64,000 bases of DNA from Streptomyces cucumeris (GTDB taxonomy: Bacteria > Actinomycetota > Actinomycetes > Streptomycetales > Streptomycetaceae), in NCBI RefSeq assembly GCF_024295805.1, contig NZ_JANCLX010000005.1, positions 62,001 to 126,000 on the forward strand, written 5' to 3'. Below the pieces are notes generated by a model. The model saw only the letters and a list, made by a program, of their open reading frames with translations, did not search any database and had not been told where the DNA came from. Both the position numbers and the translations under genes were made by a program. Each line of letters opens with the position of its first letter. The stretch's first letter is position 1. Shown here one piece after another: positions 45,017 to 56,600 of this stretch.

Positions 45017-45733
45017 TCAGAAGGGCGCGCGGGTGGCGGCCAGCAGCCGGGCGGTGTCCTCGGGGCCGATCATCAGCGCACGTCCCACGGTCTCCAGGAC
45101 GGCGCGCTCGGCCGGCCGGTAGGGCCCGTCGGCGACGGCGATCCGGGCGCCCTGGAGCAGGATGGCCTCGCGGCCGGTGGGTGCCAGATGGGGCGCCAGG
45201 GGCTCTAGGGCCTCGTGGAGCTCGATGGCCAGCGCGGTGCCGCACGGGTCCAGACCGTCGCGCTCCCCGGTGCCACAGGCGCCGGGGAGACGGCCGGTGT
45301 CGGCGGCGAGGGCCTCGATCAGCGCGAGGAGCTGCTCCTCGCTGCAGTCGGCGAACCCGGCCGCGCGGACCGCGCCGACCGCGACCTGGCGGACCGCGGC
45401 CGCGTCGGTGCCGCCCGCGGCGAGCACCGCGAGCGCCACCGTGTGCACGGCGTCGCGCAGCATCGCGGAGAAGCGGGTGGTGGTGGGGTGGTCCAGCGTC
45501 TCGGTGCCGAACCGTCCGCAACAGGCGGCGCACTCGACGACAGGGGCGACCGGACCGCGGGGCAGCAGCGGCATACCGAGCACCACGATGCGGCGGCGGC
45601 CGGTGCGGCGGCGGTAGTTGCGGTCGCCTCCGCAGTCGGGGCAGAAGAACTCACCGTCGCCGACGGTCCGCCACAGAGTGCGTACGCCTACCACACACAG
45701 GTCCCGGTCTCGTCGGGCACGCGCGTGCACCAC
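45017..45733 (-). CDS. TerB-like protein with zinc ribbon
   Basis: 238 residues. N-terminal zinc ribbon (FFCPDCGGDRNYRR, later ECAACCGRFGTE), then a helical TerB/DUF533-like domain (RFSAMLRDAVHTVAL, ILLQGARIAVADGPYRPAER). GTG 45733 has GGAGG six bases upstream and fits homologues; the longer frame is rejected. TerB proteins bind metal and sit at membranes in tellurite/stress responses; the exact role here is unknown. Confidence 0.85.
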   Translation of the reverse strand: MVHARARRDRDLCVVGVRTLWRTVGDGEFFCPDCGGDRNYRRRTGRRRIVVLGMPLLPRGPVAPVVECAACCGRFGTETLDHPTTTRFSAMLRDAVHTVALAVLAAGGTDAAAVRQVAVGAVRAAGFADCSEEQLLALIEALAADTGRLPGACGTGERDGLDPCGTALAIELHEALEPLAPHLAPTGREAILLQGARIAVADGPYRPAERAVLETVGRALMIGPEDTARLLAATRAPF

Positions 45734-45838
45734 GTCACACCTCCATAACGCTTCGGCCACTCTGCCGCGTTGACGTGATGCTAGCCACATCAATGATGTG
45801 ACGTCAGTACCCCGAACGGAGACAACAGGCCAAACCCG

Positions 45839-45872
45839 GGGCCCCGCCCACCTCACGCGGTGGACGGGGCCC
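45839..45872. terminator. Second hairpin between leuA and TerB-like gene
   Basis: 14-base arms with one mismatch (45839-45852 and 45859-45872) around TCACGC. With the hairpin at 45890 it forms a tandem terminator region for the leuA transcript. Confidence 0.5.
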
Positions 45873-45889
45873 ATGTGGGTGACGGGTCA

Positions 45890-45913
45890 ACCGGCCCTTG
45901 CCGAAGGGCCGGT
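45890..45913 (-). terminator. leuA terminator
   Basis: Perfect 10-base arms (ACCGGCCCTT and its complement) with GCCG tetraloop, 30 bases after the leuA stop. Confidence 0.7.
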
Positions 45914-45943
45914 CGGCCCTGGCGGCGAATCCTCCACAGGAGG

Positions 45944-47825
<1,882 letters not shown>

Positions 47826-47834
<9 letters not shown>

Positions 47835-47873
47835 CTCGCCGCGGCAGCTAAGAAGAAGCAGCCCGAAACGCAT
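47826..47873 (-). CDS. leuA leader peptide
   Basis: A 15-codon frame that reads MRFGLLLLSCRGEGL with four successive Leu codons (CTG CTT CTT CTT), 106 bases before leuA. Three CTT codons together are notable in this high-GC genome, where CTT is rare. This is the classic ribosome-mediated attenuation design: Leu shortage stalls the ribosome and changes the folding of the RNA behind it. Confidence 0.82.
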
Positions 47874-48042
47874 GATGGGAAGCAGCCTAACCGAGACCCG
47901 GCGGACGGGCGGAGCCGTATCACTATGCGGGACGGGGCATCCACCGCCGCGGTCCGCCGGGAATTACGGATCTACCACTCGATTTCATCAATCATGACCG
48001 CAAGGAGTGACAACCCCACAGCGCAGTGCCACATTGCCAGGC

Positions 48043-49125
48043 ATGGACGCCTACACGAACTCCCGCAGGGTCTTCTGCACGATCGTGCCCCCGCACGTCC
48101 TCGACAAGCTCTCCCACCACGACGATCCGCTGGTGGCCGGACCCGCCCGGCGCACCCTGGAACGGGACGCCCTGGAGCGCACCCGGCGCCGGATCACCAC
48201 CGTCCGCGGTGTCACCGCCACCCTGGAGGGGGCCCCGTCCAGCAAGCCGCGGCGCACCATCTACGACGCGGAGCACGAGACGCGGCTGCCGGGGAAGAAG
48301 ATGCGCGAGGAGGGCGGGACGGCCAGCGGCGACGAGTCGGTCAACCGCGCGTACAACGGCCTGGGCGCCACCTTCGAGCTGTTCCTCAACGCGTACGGCA
48401 GGCGCTCCATCGATGACTCCGGCCTCCCGCTGAACGCCAGCGTCCACTACAGCGAGGACTACAACAACGCCTTCTGGGACGGCGAGCAGATGGTCTTCGG
48501 CGACGGGGACGGCGAGGTCTTCCTCGACTTCACCATCCCGGTCGACGTGATGGCCCACGAGCTCACCCACGGCGTCACCCAGTACACCGCCAACCTGGAG
48601 TACTTCGGCCAGTCCGGCGCGCTCAACGAGTCCATGTCCGATGTCTTCGGCTCACTGGTCAAGCAGCACGTCCTCGGCCAGACCGCCGGGGAGGCCGACT
48701 GGCTGATCGGCAAGGGGCTGCTCGCGGAGCGGGTCACCGGGGTGGCGCTGCGCTCGATGAAGGCCCCGGGCACCGCGTACGACGACGACGTCCTCGGCAA
48801 GGACCCGCAGCCCGGCACGATGGACGACTTCGTGCACACCTCACGGGACAACGGCGGGGTGCACATCAACTCCGGCATCCCCAACCACGCCTTCTACCTC
48901 GCCGCCACGGCCCTCGGCGGCAATGCCTGGGAGCGTGCCGGACAGATCTGGTACGACGTGCTCACCGGCGGCGATCTCGCCTCCGACGCCCAGTTCACCG
49001 ACTTCGCCCAGCTCACGGTGGCCGCCGCGCAGTCCCGCTACGGCGAGGGCGAGGAGCACACGGCGGTGCTGGAGGCGTGGGCCGGGGTCGGCATCACGGA
49101 TCTGGGGGCGCGGGGCGAGCGCTAG
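48043..49125 (+). CDS. Protealysin-like M4 metalloprotease
   Basis: 360 residues, thermolysin family. N-terminal short PLN propeptide with the protealysin motif CTIVPPHVLDKL, then catalytic HELTH (zinc) and NESMSDVFGSL (third ligand Glu), and the active-site DNGGVHINSGIPNHAF with the acid His. No signal peptide, so it stays inside the cell or leaves by another route. Followed 27 bases later by its emfourin inhibitor. ATG 48043 chosen; GTG 48007 is possible. Confidence 0.93.
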   Translation: MDAYTNSRRVFCTIVPPHVLDKLSHHDDPLVAGPARRTLERDALERTRRRITTVRGVTATLEGAPSSKPRRTIYDAEHETRLPGKKMREEGGTASGDESVNRAYNGLGATFELFLNAYGRRSIDDSGLPLNASVHYSEDYNNAFWDGEQMVFGDGDGEVFLDFTIPVDVMAHELTHGVTQYTANLEYFGQSGALNESMSDVFGSLVKQHVLGQTAGEADWLIGKGLLAERVTGVALRSMKAPGTAYDDDVLGKDPQPGTMDDFVHTSRDNGGVHINSGIPNHAFYLAATALGGNAWERAGQIWYDVLTGGDLASDAQFTDFAQLTVAAAQSRYGEGEEHTAVLEAWAGVGITDLGARGER

Positions 49126-49152
49126 GGCCCGCACTCGGGTAGTGATGGACCC

Positions 49153-49419
49153 ATGCGTATCTCCGTCATCCGCACCGGCGGGTTCGCCGGTATCGAGCGC
49201 CGGGCCGAGCTGGACACCTCAGAGCGGCCCGACGCGACGCATCTGGCCGCCCTGGCCCACCAAGCCGTCGAGAAGGGCGCCGCGGCCGCCGGCCGCGGCG
49301 TCCCCGACGGCTTCCACTACGAGATCACCATCGACGGCCGCACCGTCCATGTCGCGGACCCGCATCTGAGCGACGCCCAGCGCGAGCTGGTCCGCACGGT
49401 GCTCAAGGAGGGGGCGTAG
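49153..49419 (+). CDS. Emfourin, inhibitor of the M4 protease
   Basis: 88 residues: MRISVIRTGGFAGI, a central helix (ATHLAALAHQAVEKG) and FHYEITIDGRTVHV. This matches emfourin, the protealysin inhibitor known from protealysin operons. It should bind and block the protease encoded just upstream so that a cytosolic protease is tolerated. Confidence 0.85.
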   Translation: MRISVIRTGGFAGIERRAELDTSERPDATHLAALAHQAVEKGAAAAGRGVPDGFHYEITIDGRTVHVADPHLSDAQRELVRTVLKEGA

Positions 49420-49443
49420 TCCGGCCGGCGGGGAGGGTCCGGC

Positions 49444-50427
49444 TCAGAACCCCAGCCGGCGGAGCTGCTTCGGATCGCGCTGCCAGTCCTTGGCGACCTT
49501 GACGTGCAGATCGAGGAAGACCGGCGTACCGAGCAGCGCCTCGATGTGCTTGCGGGACTTGGTTCCGACGTCCTTCAGGCGTCGTCCCTTGGGGCCGATC
49601 ACGATCCCCTTCTGGCTGGGACGCTCGATGAAGAGGTTGGCGTGGATGTCGAGCAGGGGCTTGTCCGCCGGACGGCCCTCGCGCGGCAGCATCTCCTCCA
49701 CGACCACCGCGATGGAGTGCGGCAGCTCGTCCCGCACGCCCTCCAGCGCCGCCTCGCGGATCAGCTCGGCCACCATGATCTGCTCGGGCTCGTCGGTGAG
49801 ATCGCCCTCGGGGTAGAGCGCCGGGCCCTCGGGCAGCAGCGGCACCAGCAGATCGGCCAGCAGGCCCACCTGACCGGCACCGCGCGCGTCCGCTCCCTTC
49901 TCCGCGTCCACCGCCGAGACCGGGATGATCTCCGCCCATTCGATGCCCAGCTCGGTGCCGAGCCGGTCGACGGCCAGGAGCTGCTGGGCGAGCTGCTCGG
50001 GCTCGACCAGGTCGGTCTTGGTGACGATCGCGACCTTGGGGGTCTTCTTGATCCCGGCCAGCTCGGTGGCGATGAAGCGGTCGCCGGGGCCCAGCTTCTG
50101 GTCGGCGGGCAGACAGAAGCCGATCACGTCCACCTCGGCCCAGGTGGTCCGCACGACGTCGTTGAGCCGCTCACCGAGCAGGGTGCGCGGCTTGTGGAGA
50201 CCGGGGGTGTCGACGAGCACGAGCTGCGCGTCGGGCCGGTGCACGATGCCGCGCACGGTGTGCCGGGTGGTCTGCGGACGGTTGGAGGTGATCGCGACCT
50301 TCGTCCCCACCAGAGCGTTGGTGAGGGTCGACTTGCCGGCGTTGGGACGGCCGACGAAACAGGCGAAGCCCGAGCGGTGCGGGGTCTCCGCCGGCTCGGA
50401 CGGGGACGGAGAGGTACGGACACTCAT
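49444..50427 (-). CDS. era: GTPase Era
   Basis: 30S-ribosome assembly GTPase that binds the 3' end of 16S rRNA. 327 residues: G1 GRPNAGKST, G2 region RPQTTRH, G3 DTPGLHKP, G4 TKTDL, G5 VSA; C-terminal KH domain with GxxG in IVIGPKGRRLKDVG. ATG 50427 preferred (ATG 50436 in frame). Downstream of the deaminase-like gene. Confidence 0.97.
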   Translation of the reverse strand: MSVRTSPSPSEPAETPHRSGFACFVGRPNAGKSTLTNALVGTKVAITSNRPQTTRHTVRGIVHRPDAQLVLVDTPGLHKPRTLLGERLNDVVRTTWAEVDVIGFCLPADQKLGPGDRFIATELAGIKKTPKVAIVTKTDLVEPEQLAQQLLAVDRLGTELGIEWAEIIPVSAVDAEKGADARGAGQVGLLADLLVPLLPEGPALYPEGDLTDEPEQIMVAELIREAALEGVRDELPHSIAVVVEEMLPREGRPADKPLLDIHANLFIERPSQKGIVIGPKGRRLKDVGTKSRKHIEALLGTPVFLDLHVKVAKDWQRDPKQLRRLGF

Positions 50428-50523
50428 GGCGCCCATTCTCCCCGATGCCCCGGCCCGCTCGAACCAGCCCGCCGGACCGGCCGGTCCGGCGAACGCGGAG
50501 GAGCCACGGCGGCGGCCCCGCCG

Positions 50524-50874
50524 TCAGGCCGGGAAGGTGCCGCGCACGGTGCCGTCCGGGCCCGCCAGCAGAACCGGCGTACCGGCTCCGCCCAGGTCAC
50601 GTACGGCCGCGCGGTCCTCGTCGGAGGCGGTTTCGGCCTCGGTCACCACGGCCGCGGCCTCCAGGGACTTCGCACCGCTGGCGACGGCCATCGCGACAGC
50701 GGTCCGCAGCGCGCTCAGCCGGAGGGAGTCCAGGGCGACGGTACCGGCGACATAGGTACGGCCCGTCTCGTCGCGCACGGCGGCGCCCTCGGCCACCCCG
50801 TTGCGGGCCCGCGCCGAGCGGGCCAGCGTGACGATCTTGCGGTCTTCCGGGTCCAGCTGCGCTGCTTCGCTCAT
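50524..50874 (-). CDS. Cytidine-deaminase-like protein without catalytic residues
   Basis: 116 residues resembling the cytidine deaminase fold (IVTLARSARARNGVAEGAAVRDETGRTYVAG, then LAGPDGTV). The zinc site is missing: where active enzymes have (H/C)AE the sequence reads SALRTAV, and no PCxxC is present. So it is probably a non-enzymatic relative; such genes sit before era in streptomycetes. Ends 97 bases before the era start. Confidence 0.78.
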   Translation of the reverse strand: MSEAAQLDPEDRKIVTLARSARARNGVAEGAAVRDETGRTYVAGTVALDSLRLSALRTAVAMAVASGAKSLEAAAVVTEAETASDEDRAAVRDLGGAGTPVLLAGPDGTVRGTFPA

Positions 50875-50924
50875 GCGGATGAGCATATGCGGGCGGTCCG
50901 GGCGGGCCGGGCGGCGGTCCGGGG

Positions 50925-51860
50925 TCAGCCCGTGACCGAGTACATCCCGCCGCGCCGCCCCTCCGGGGAGATCAGCCACTCCAGCTTCGCCGTGGTCTCC
51001 TCGACGGTCTGCGCGCCCGCCCCCGCCCCGGTGCCCTCGATCGGCATCGGATGGTGCATCACGATCGTCAGGTCGGGACGGGCCGGGACCCGTAGCTGGG
51101 TGGACTCGAAACGGAGCGCGCCCACCAGCGGATGGTGCAGCTCCTTGTACATCTGACCGCCGGCCTGGACGTCCCGGCGCTCCCACAGCTCGGTGAACTC
51201 CGCGCTCAGCTCCGCCAGTTCGCGCACAATCTCGCCGAAGCCCTCGTCGTCCGGGTGGTCGGAGAGGGAGGCACGGAACTGAGCGACGACCCAGGGCGCG
51301 TTCTCCTCCCAGCTCTGGGCACGGGCCCGGTAGACCGGGTCGGTGAAGAAGGTGATCAGGCAGTTCTGCGGCATGTCCGGACGGAAGCCCAGCACCATCG
51401 AGGCGCCGTCGTTGTAGGCGATCACGTTCCAGTAGCGGTCCATGATGTGCGCCGGGAACGGCATCCAGGCGTCGATCAGCCGCTGGAACCCCTCGCACAG
51501 ATGGTCCGTGCCGTATTCGGAGGCGGGGACGGGCGGATTGAGCCCGGCCAGCACATAAAGGTGGCGGCGCTCGGGGTCGTTGAGCCGGAGCACCCGCGCC
51601 ACCGCGTCCAGCACCTGCGGTGAGACGGTGATGTCCCGGCCCTGCTCCAGCCACTGGTACCAGGACGCGCCCACCCCGGCCAGGACCGCGACCTCCTCCC
51701 GGCGCAGCCCGGGCGTACGGCGGCGGCCGCCGTCCGGCAGGCCCGCGTCGGCCGGGCTGACCCGGGCCCGGCGGCTCATCAGGAAGTCCCGCAGCTCCTG
51801 GCGGCGATGCGACCTGCCGATGGCCCCCGTCCCCGTCGTCGTCTCCGCGGCTGCCGCCAT
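50925..51860 (-). CDS. MmyB/XRE-type transcriptional regulator
   Basis: 311 residues. HTH (RRARVSPADAGLPDGGRRRTPGLRREEVAVLAG, then WYQWLEQGRDITVS) and MmyB-like ligand domain (RYWNVIAYNDGASMVLG). Same signatures and the same divergent exporter layout as at 10086-10961. GGAGGGGGA is the ribosome site. Likely repressor of the DHA2 exporter at 51980. Confidence 0.93.
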   Translation of the reverse strand: MAAAAETTTGTGAIGRSHRRQELRDFLMSRRARVSPADAGLPDGGRRRTPGLRREEVAVLAGVGASWYQWLEQGRDITVSPQVLDAVARVLRLNDPERRHLYVLAGLNPPVPASEYGTDHLCEGFQRLIDAWMPFPAHIMDRYWNVIAYNDGASMVLGFRPDMPQNCLITFFTDPVYRARAQSWEENAPWVVAQFRASLSDHPDDEGFGEIVRELAELSAEFTELWERRDVQAGGQMYKELHHPLVGALRFESTQLRVPARPDLTIVMHHPMPIEGTGAGAGAQTVEETTAKLEWLISPEGRRGGMYSVTG

Positions 51861-51979
51861 ACCGTCCCCCTCCGCACCGGTCCGTCACCACCAGCATGCT
51901 CGCACCGAGACTGGTGGTGCGGCCAACAGGATAAGTGCCCGCTCCCCACGTCCTCGCGGATCATTCGAACCTGTTGACC

Positions 51980-53464
51980 ATGGCGATCGATTCCTCCTCC
52001 GTCCTCTCCGAACCGGCCGCCGGACGCGGTACCGCTCCCCCGGTCCCCGATCCGGCGCCCCCGCGGCTGACCGGCCGCGCCAAGCTGATCCTGATGGTGC
52101 TGTGCGCCGCCCAGTTCATGGTGGCGCTGGACTTCTCGATCCTGAACGTGGCCCTCCCGGTGCTCGGCCGGGATCTGGGCATGGGCCAGTCCGACCTCCA
52201 GTGGGCGGTCACCGCCTTCGCGCTGCCCTCCGGCGGGTTCCTGCTGTTCTTCGGCCGGGTGGCCGATCTGTACGGACGGCGCAAACTGTTCCTCACCGGG
52301 CTCGCGCTGTTCACGGTGGCGTCCCTGCTGGCCACGCTGGCCTGGAACCCGGCCGTCTTCCTCGCCGCACGGGCCGTCCAGGGACTGGGCGCGGCGCTCA
52401 TCGTGCCCACCGGGATGTCGCTGCTCACCACCACCTTCGCCGAGGGCCCGCAGCGCGAACGCGCCCTGGGCCTCAGCGGCACCCTGATGTCGCTGGGCTT
52501 CACCATCGGCATGGTGCTGGGCGGCGGGATGACCGACGCCCTCGGCTGGCGCTCCACGATGGGGCTGCTCACCGTCGCGGGCCTGCTGGTGCTGGCCGCC
52601 GCCCCGGGGCTGCTGACGGAGTCGCGGCATCCGCGGCGGCCACGGCTGGACGTACCGGGCGCGGTGACCGTCACCGGCGGACTGCTCGGTGTCATCTACG
52701 CCCTCTCCACGGCCGCCGAGCGCGGCTTCGGCGGTGCCGACGTGATCGTGGCGCTGGCCGGGGGCGCCCTGCTGCTGGTGGCGTTCGTCGTCGTGGAGTC
52801 GCGGGCCAAGGAACCGCTGGTGTCGCTGCCGATGCTGCGCCGGCCCACCGTGGCCTGGGGCAATCTGGCCGGGCTGACCACCTTCGCCGCGATGAGCGCG
52901 GTCATCTTCCTGCTGACGCTCTATCTGCAGGAGGTGCTGGAGCTGTCCACGTTCGTCACCGGCCTGATCTTCGGTGTGCAGGGCGTCCTCTCGGCGGTCG
53001 CCGGGATGGTCGCGCCCAAGGTGATCGGCCGGTTCGGCGCCCGTCGCACCCTGGTCGGTTCGATGCTGATCCAGGCGGTGCTGACGGCCCTGATGGTGGG
53101 CTTGGGCGAACACGCCACCACCGGCGCCTGGCTGGCCATGACCGCGGTGAGCCTCGCCAGCGTGGCCCATCTGTGGGTGATCGTCTCCTATGGCGTGATC
53201 GCCACCTCCGGGCTGCCGGACCATGAACAGGGCCTGGCCACCGGGCTGGTGACCAGTTCCCAGCAGATCGGGCTCACCGTGGGCATCCCGCTGCTCAGCG
53301 CCCTCGCCTCGGCCCGTATCGCCACGCTGCGCGACGGCGGCACGGGCTTCGCGGCCGCGACCCTGGACGGTGTGCGGCTGGGCATCGGCGTCGACGCGGC
53401 GGTGGTCGCACTGATCGCGCTGGCGGCCGCTTTCGGGCTGCGCGGACGCCGTGCCCGCGGCTGA
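51980..53464 (+). CDS. DHA2-family MFS exporter
   Basis: 494 residues, about 14 helices. DFSILNVALPVLGRDLG, GRVADLYGRRKLF (motif A), and a motif-C-like GTLMSLGFTIGMVLGGG. Exporter for an unknown compound under the divergent MmyB regulator; the CAGGATAA element at 51927-51934 likely belongs to its promoter. ATG 51980 fits the transcript start better than GTG 51935, though no ribosome site is evident. Confidence 0.92.
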   Translation: MAIDSSSVLSEPAAGRGTAPPVPDPAPPRLTGRAKLILMVLCAAQFMVALDFSILNVALPVLGRDLGMGQSDLQWAVTAFALPSGGFLLFFGRVADLYGRRKLFLTGLALFTVASLLATLAWNPAVFLAARAVQGLGAALIVPTGMSLLTTTFAEGPQRERALGLSGTLMSLGFTIGMVLGGGMTDALGWRSTMGLLTVAGLLVLAAAPGLLTESRHPRRPRLDVPGAVTVTGGLLGVIYALSTAAERGFGGADVIVALAGGALLLVAFVVVESRAKEPLVSLPMLRRPTVAWGNLAGLTTFAAMSAVIFLLTLYLQEVLELSTFVTGLIFGVQGVLSAVAGMVAPKVIGRFGARRTLVGSMLIQAVLTALMVGLGEHATTGAWLAMTAVSLASVAHLWVIVSYGVIATSGLPDHEQGLATGLVTSSQQIGLTVGIPLLSALASARIATLRDGGTGFAAATLDGVRLGIGVDAAVVALIALAAAFGLRGRRARG

Positions 53465-53476
53465 CGGCGCGCGCAC

Positions 53477-53519
53477 CGCAGCTGCGCCGGGCCGCTGGAC
53501 GCGGTCCGGCGCAGCTGTG
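53477..53519 (+). terminator. Terminator of the DHA2 exporter
   Basis: 19-base arms (53477-53495, 53501-53519) with two mismatches around TGGAC, 12 bases after the stop. Confidence 0.65.
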
Positions 53520-53554
53520 GGTGGGTCAGGGTGCGCCCTGGGCGGGGTGATGTG

Positions 53555-53596
53555 CCCTCCCCCGGGGGCCTGTGAGCGGGGCCGCCCGGGGGAGGG
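53555..53596 (-). terminator. Terminator of the Ig-repeat gene
   Basis: Perfect 12-base arms (CCCTCCCCCGGG, 53555-53566, and its complement 53585-53596) with an 18-base loop, 12 bases after the stop on the minus strand. Confidence 0.6.
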
Positions 53597-53608
53597 TCCG
53601 CGCCGTCC

Positions 53609-56600
53609 TCAGGGGAGGACCGGCGACGGCTGGAACGTCAGCGTGGCGGTGGCCGACGACGGGCTGAGTCCGGGCGCTCCCGCGAACGAGGCGGTGTAGG
53701 ACGAGGCCGAGAGCACGGTCGGCGGCACGGTCACATTGGTAAGCGTCGCGACACCGCTGGCGTTGGTGACCGCACTGCCCAGATTGATCGGGCCGAAGGC
53801 GGAGTTGGCCACGAAGGTGACGGTCCGCCCCGGCAGGGGGTTGTTGGCATTGTCCTTGAGCGTGGCGCTCAGGGTCGGGATGATCAGCGTTCCGTTGATC
53901 CGCAGCCGGATCAACGCGGGGGTCGCCGTCATGGTGGTGGACGCGGCGGACACGTTCTGGACGAGCGTGGCGGATGACGAGCTGTAGCAGGTGTCGCCGC
54001 CATAGGTGGCCACGACCGTGTGCGGGCCGCTGGTGAGCGCATTGGTGCTCACGGTGGCCACTCCGGAGGCGTTGAGCGTGCCCGTGAGGGTGGGCCCACC
54101 GCTGATCACGAACGTCACCGTGCCGGTCGGGGTGCCCGTCCCCGGAGCCACCGGGGCCACCGTCGCGGTGAAGGTCACCGTCTGGCCGAGGCCGGACGGG
54201 TTGGGCGAGGAGGTGAGCGTGGTGGTGGTCGGCGTCGAGTTGACGGTGGCCGTGCCACTGGCCGTCGACCCCGCCACCCCGGTGCTGCCGCCGTAGGTCG
54301 CCGTCACCGCGTGCGGGCCCACGCCGAGGCCGGTGGCCGTGACGCACGCCTGGCCACTGGCGTTGAGCGTGCCGGTCAGCGTCGGACCGCCCGCGACGGT
54401 GAAGACCACCGTGCCGGTCGGGGTGCAGGTGCCGGGCGCCGTGGTGGTCACCTGGGCGCACAGGTTGACCGACTGGCTGCACACCGACGGGTTGGGCGTG
54501 ATGGTCAACGCGGTCGTGGAGGCGGCCTGGTTGACGGTGAGCGAACCGGTGGCCGTCGAGCCCGCGACCCCTCCGTTGCCCGCGTAACCGGCGGTCACGG
54601 TGTGCGGGCCGACCGGGATGGCGGTGGTGGTCACACACGCCTGGCCACTGGCGTCGAGCGTGCCCGTGAGGGTGGGACCGCCGGAGACGGTGAAGGTCAC
54701 GGTCCCGCTCGGGACACAGGTCCCCGGCGCCACCACGGTCACCTGGGCGCACAGGGTCACCGACTGGCCGCACACGGACGGATCGGGGCTCACCGTCAGC
54801 GCCGTGGTGGAGGCCGCCTGGTTCACATTGACCGTCGCGGTACCGGAGGAGCCGGTGATGTCCGTGGAACCCGCGTACGTCGCCGTCACCGTGTGGCTCC
54901 CCGCGGGCACGGCGGTGGTGGTCACACACGCCATACCGGTCGCGTCCAGCGTGCCGGTCAGCGTCGGACCGCCCGAGATCACGAAGGTCACGGTCCCGGT
55001 CGGCACACAGGTACTCGGCGCGCCGACCGTCACCTGGGCGCAGATCGTCACCGCCTCACCACAGGACGACGGGTTGGGCGTGACCGTCACCGCGGTCGTC
55101 GAACTGCCCTGCCCCACCCCGACCGCTCCGGTGGCCGTGGAGCCCGCGACACCGGTGTCACCGGCGTAGGTGGCGGTGACGGCATGGGTGCCGACGGGGA
55201 TGGCGGTGGTGGTCACACACGCCATACCGGTCGCGTCCAGCGTGGCGGTCAGCGTCGGACCGCCCGAGATCACGAAGGTCACGTCGCCGGTCGGCACACA
55301 GGTCCCGGGCGCCGCCACGGTCACCTGGGCGCACAGGGTCACGGCCTGGCCGCACACCGACGGATCGGGGTTGACGTCCAGGGTCGTGGTGGACGTCGCC
55401 TGGTTGACCGTCAGGCTCGTGGTGCCGGTGGAGCCCTGGACGTCGGCGTTGCCCGCGTAGGTGGCGGTCACGGTGTGCGTACCGACGGGGACGGCGGTGG
55501 TGGTCACACACGCCATACCCGTGGCGTCCAGCGTGGCGATCAGCGTCGGACCACCGGAGATCACGAAGGTCACGGTCCCGGTCGGCACACAGGTGCTCGG
55601 GGCGCCGACCGTCACCTGGGCGCAGATCGTCACCGCCTCACCACAGGACGACGGGTTGGGCGTGACCGTCACCGCGGTTGTCGAGGTGCCCTGGTCCACG
55701 GTGACCGACGTGGTGCCGGTGGAGCCCTGGACGTCGGCGTTGCCCACATAGGTGGCGGTCACGGTGTGGCTGCCCGCCCCCAGGGCGGTGGTGGTCACAC
55801 ACGCCATACCGGTGGCGTCCAGCGTGCCGGTCAGCGTCGGACCGCCCGAGACCACGAAGATCACATCACCGGTCGCCACACAGGTGCTCGGCGCACCGAC
55901 CGTCACCTGGGCGCAGATCGTCACCGCCTCACCACAGGACGCCGGGTTCGGCGACGCCGTCACCGTGGTGGTCGACGTGCCCTGGTCCACCGTGACGGTG
56001 CCCGTCGTGCTGGAGCCCGCGACGCCTTCGTCGCCCGAGTAGGTGACCGTCACCGTGTCGGTGCCGACGGGGAGTTCATCCGTCGTGACGCAGGCCATAC
56101 CGGTGGCGTCGACCGGCGCGGTGAGCGTCGGCCCGCCGGTGACCGAGAAGGTCACCGAGCCCGTCGGGGTACAGGTGCCGGGCTCCTCGACCGTCACCTG
56201 GGCGCACATCGTCACCGCCGCGCCGCAGACCGAGGGGTCCGGCGTCGCGGTGAAGGCGACCGCGGACGTGGCCTGGTTGACGGTGAGCGGCACCAGGGCG
56301 GAGTTGGAGGGGGAGAAGCCCGGGTCGCCGCTGTAGAAGGCGGCGACGAGGTGGGCGCCCACCTCCAGGCCGGGGACGGTGACCGACGCCTGTCCTGCGG
56401 CATCCAGGGGCTGGACCAGCGCCGGGCCGTCGTCGCTGACGATGAAGGTGACCGAACCGGTGGGGACGGCGCCCGGGGGCACGGTGGCCACCGTGGCGCT
56501 CAGCGTCACGTCCTGCCCGCACACCGCGGGGTTCGGCGACACGGTGAGGGTGGTGGTCGTCACCGCCGCGTTGACCTGCTGGATGTTGGTACCGGTCGAG

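Noticed and set aside
54020..56336. CRISPR array
   Set aside because: The repeats are long (about 291 bp), coding and contiguous with no spacers.
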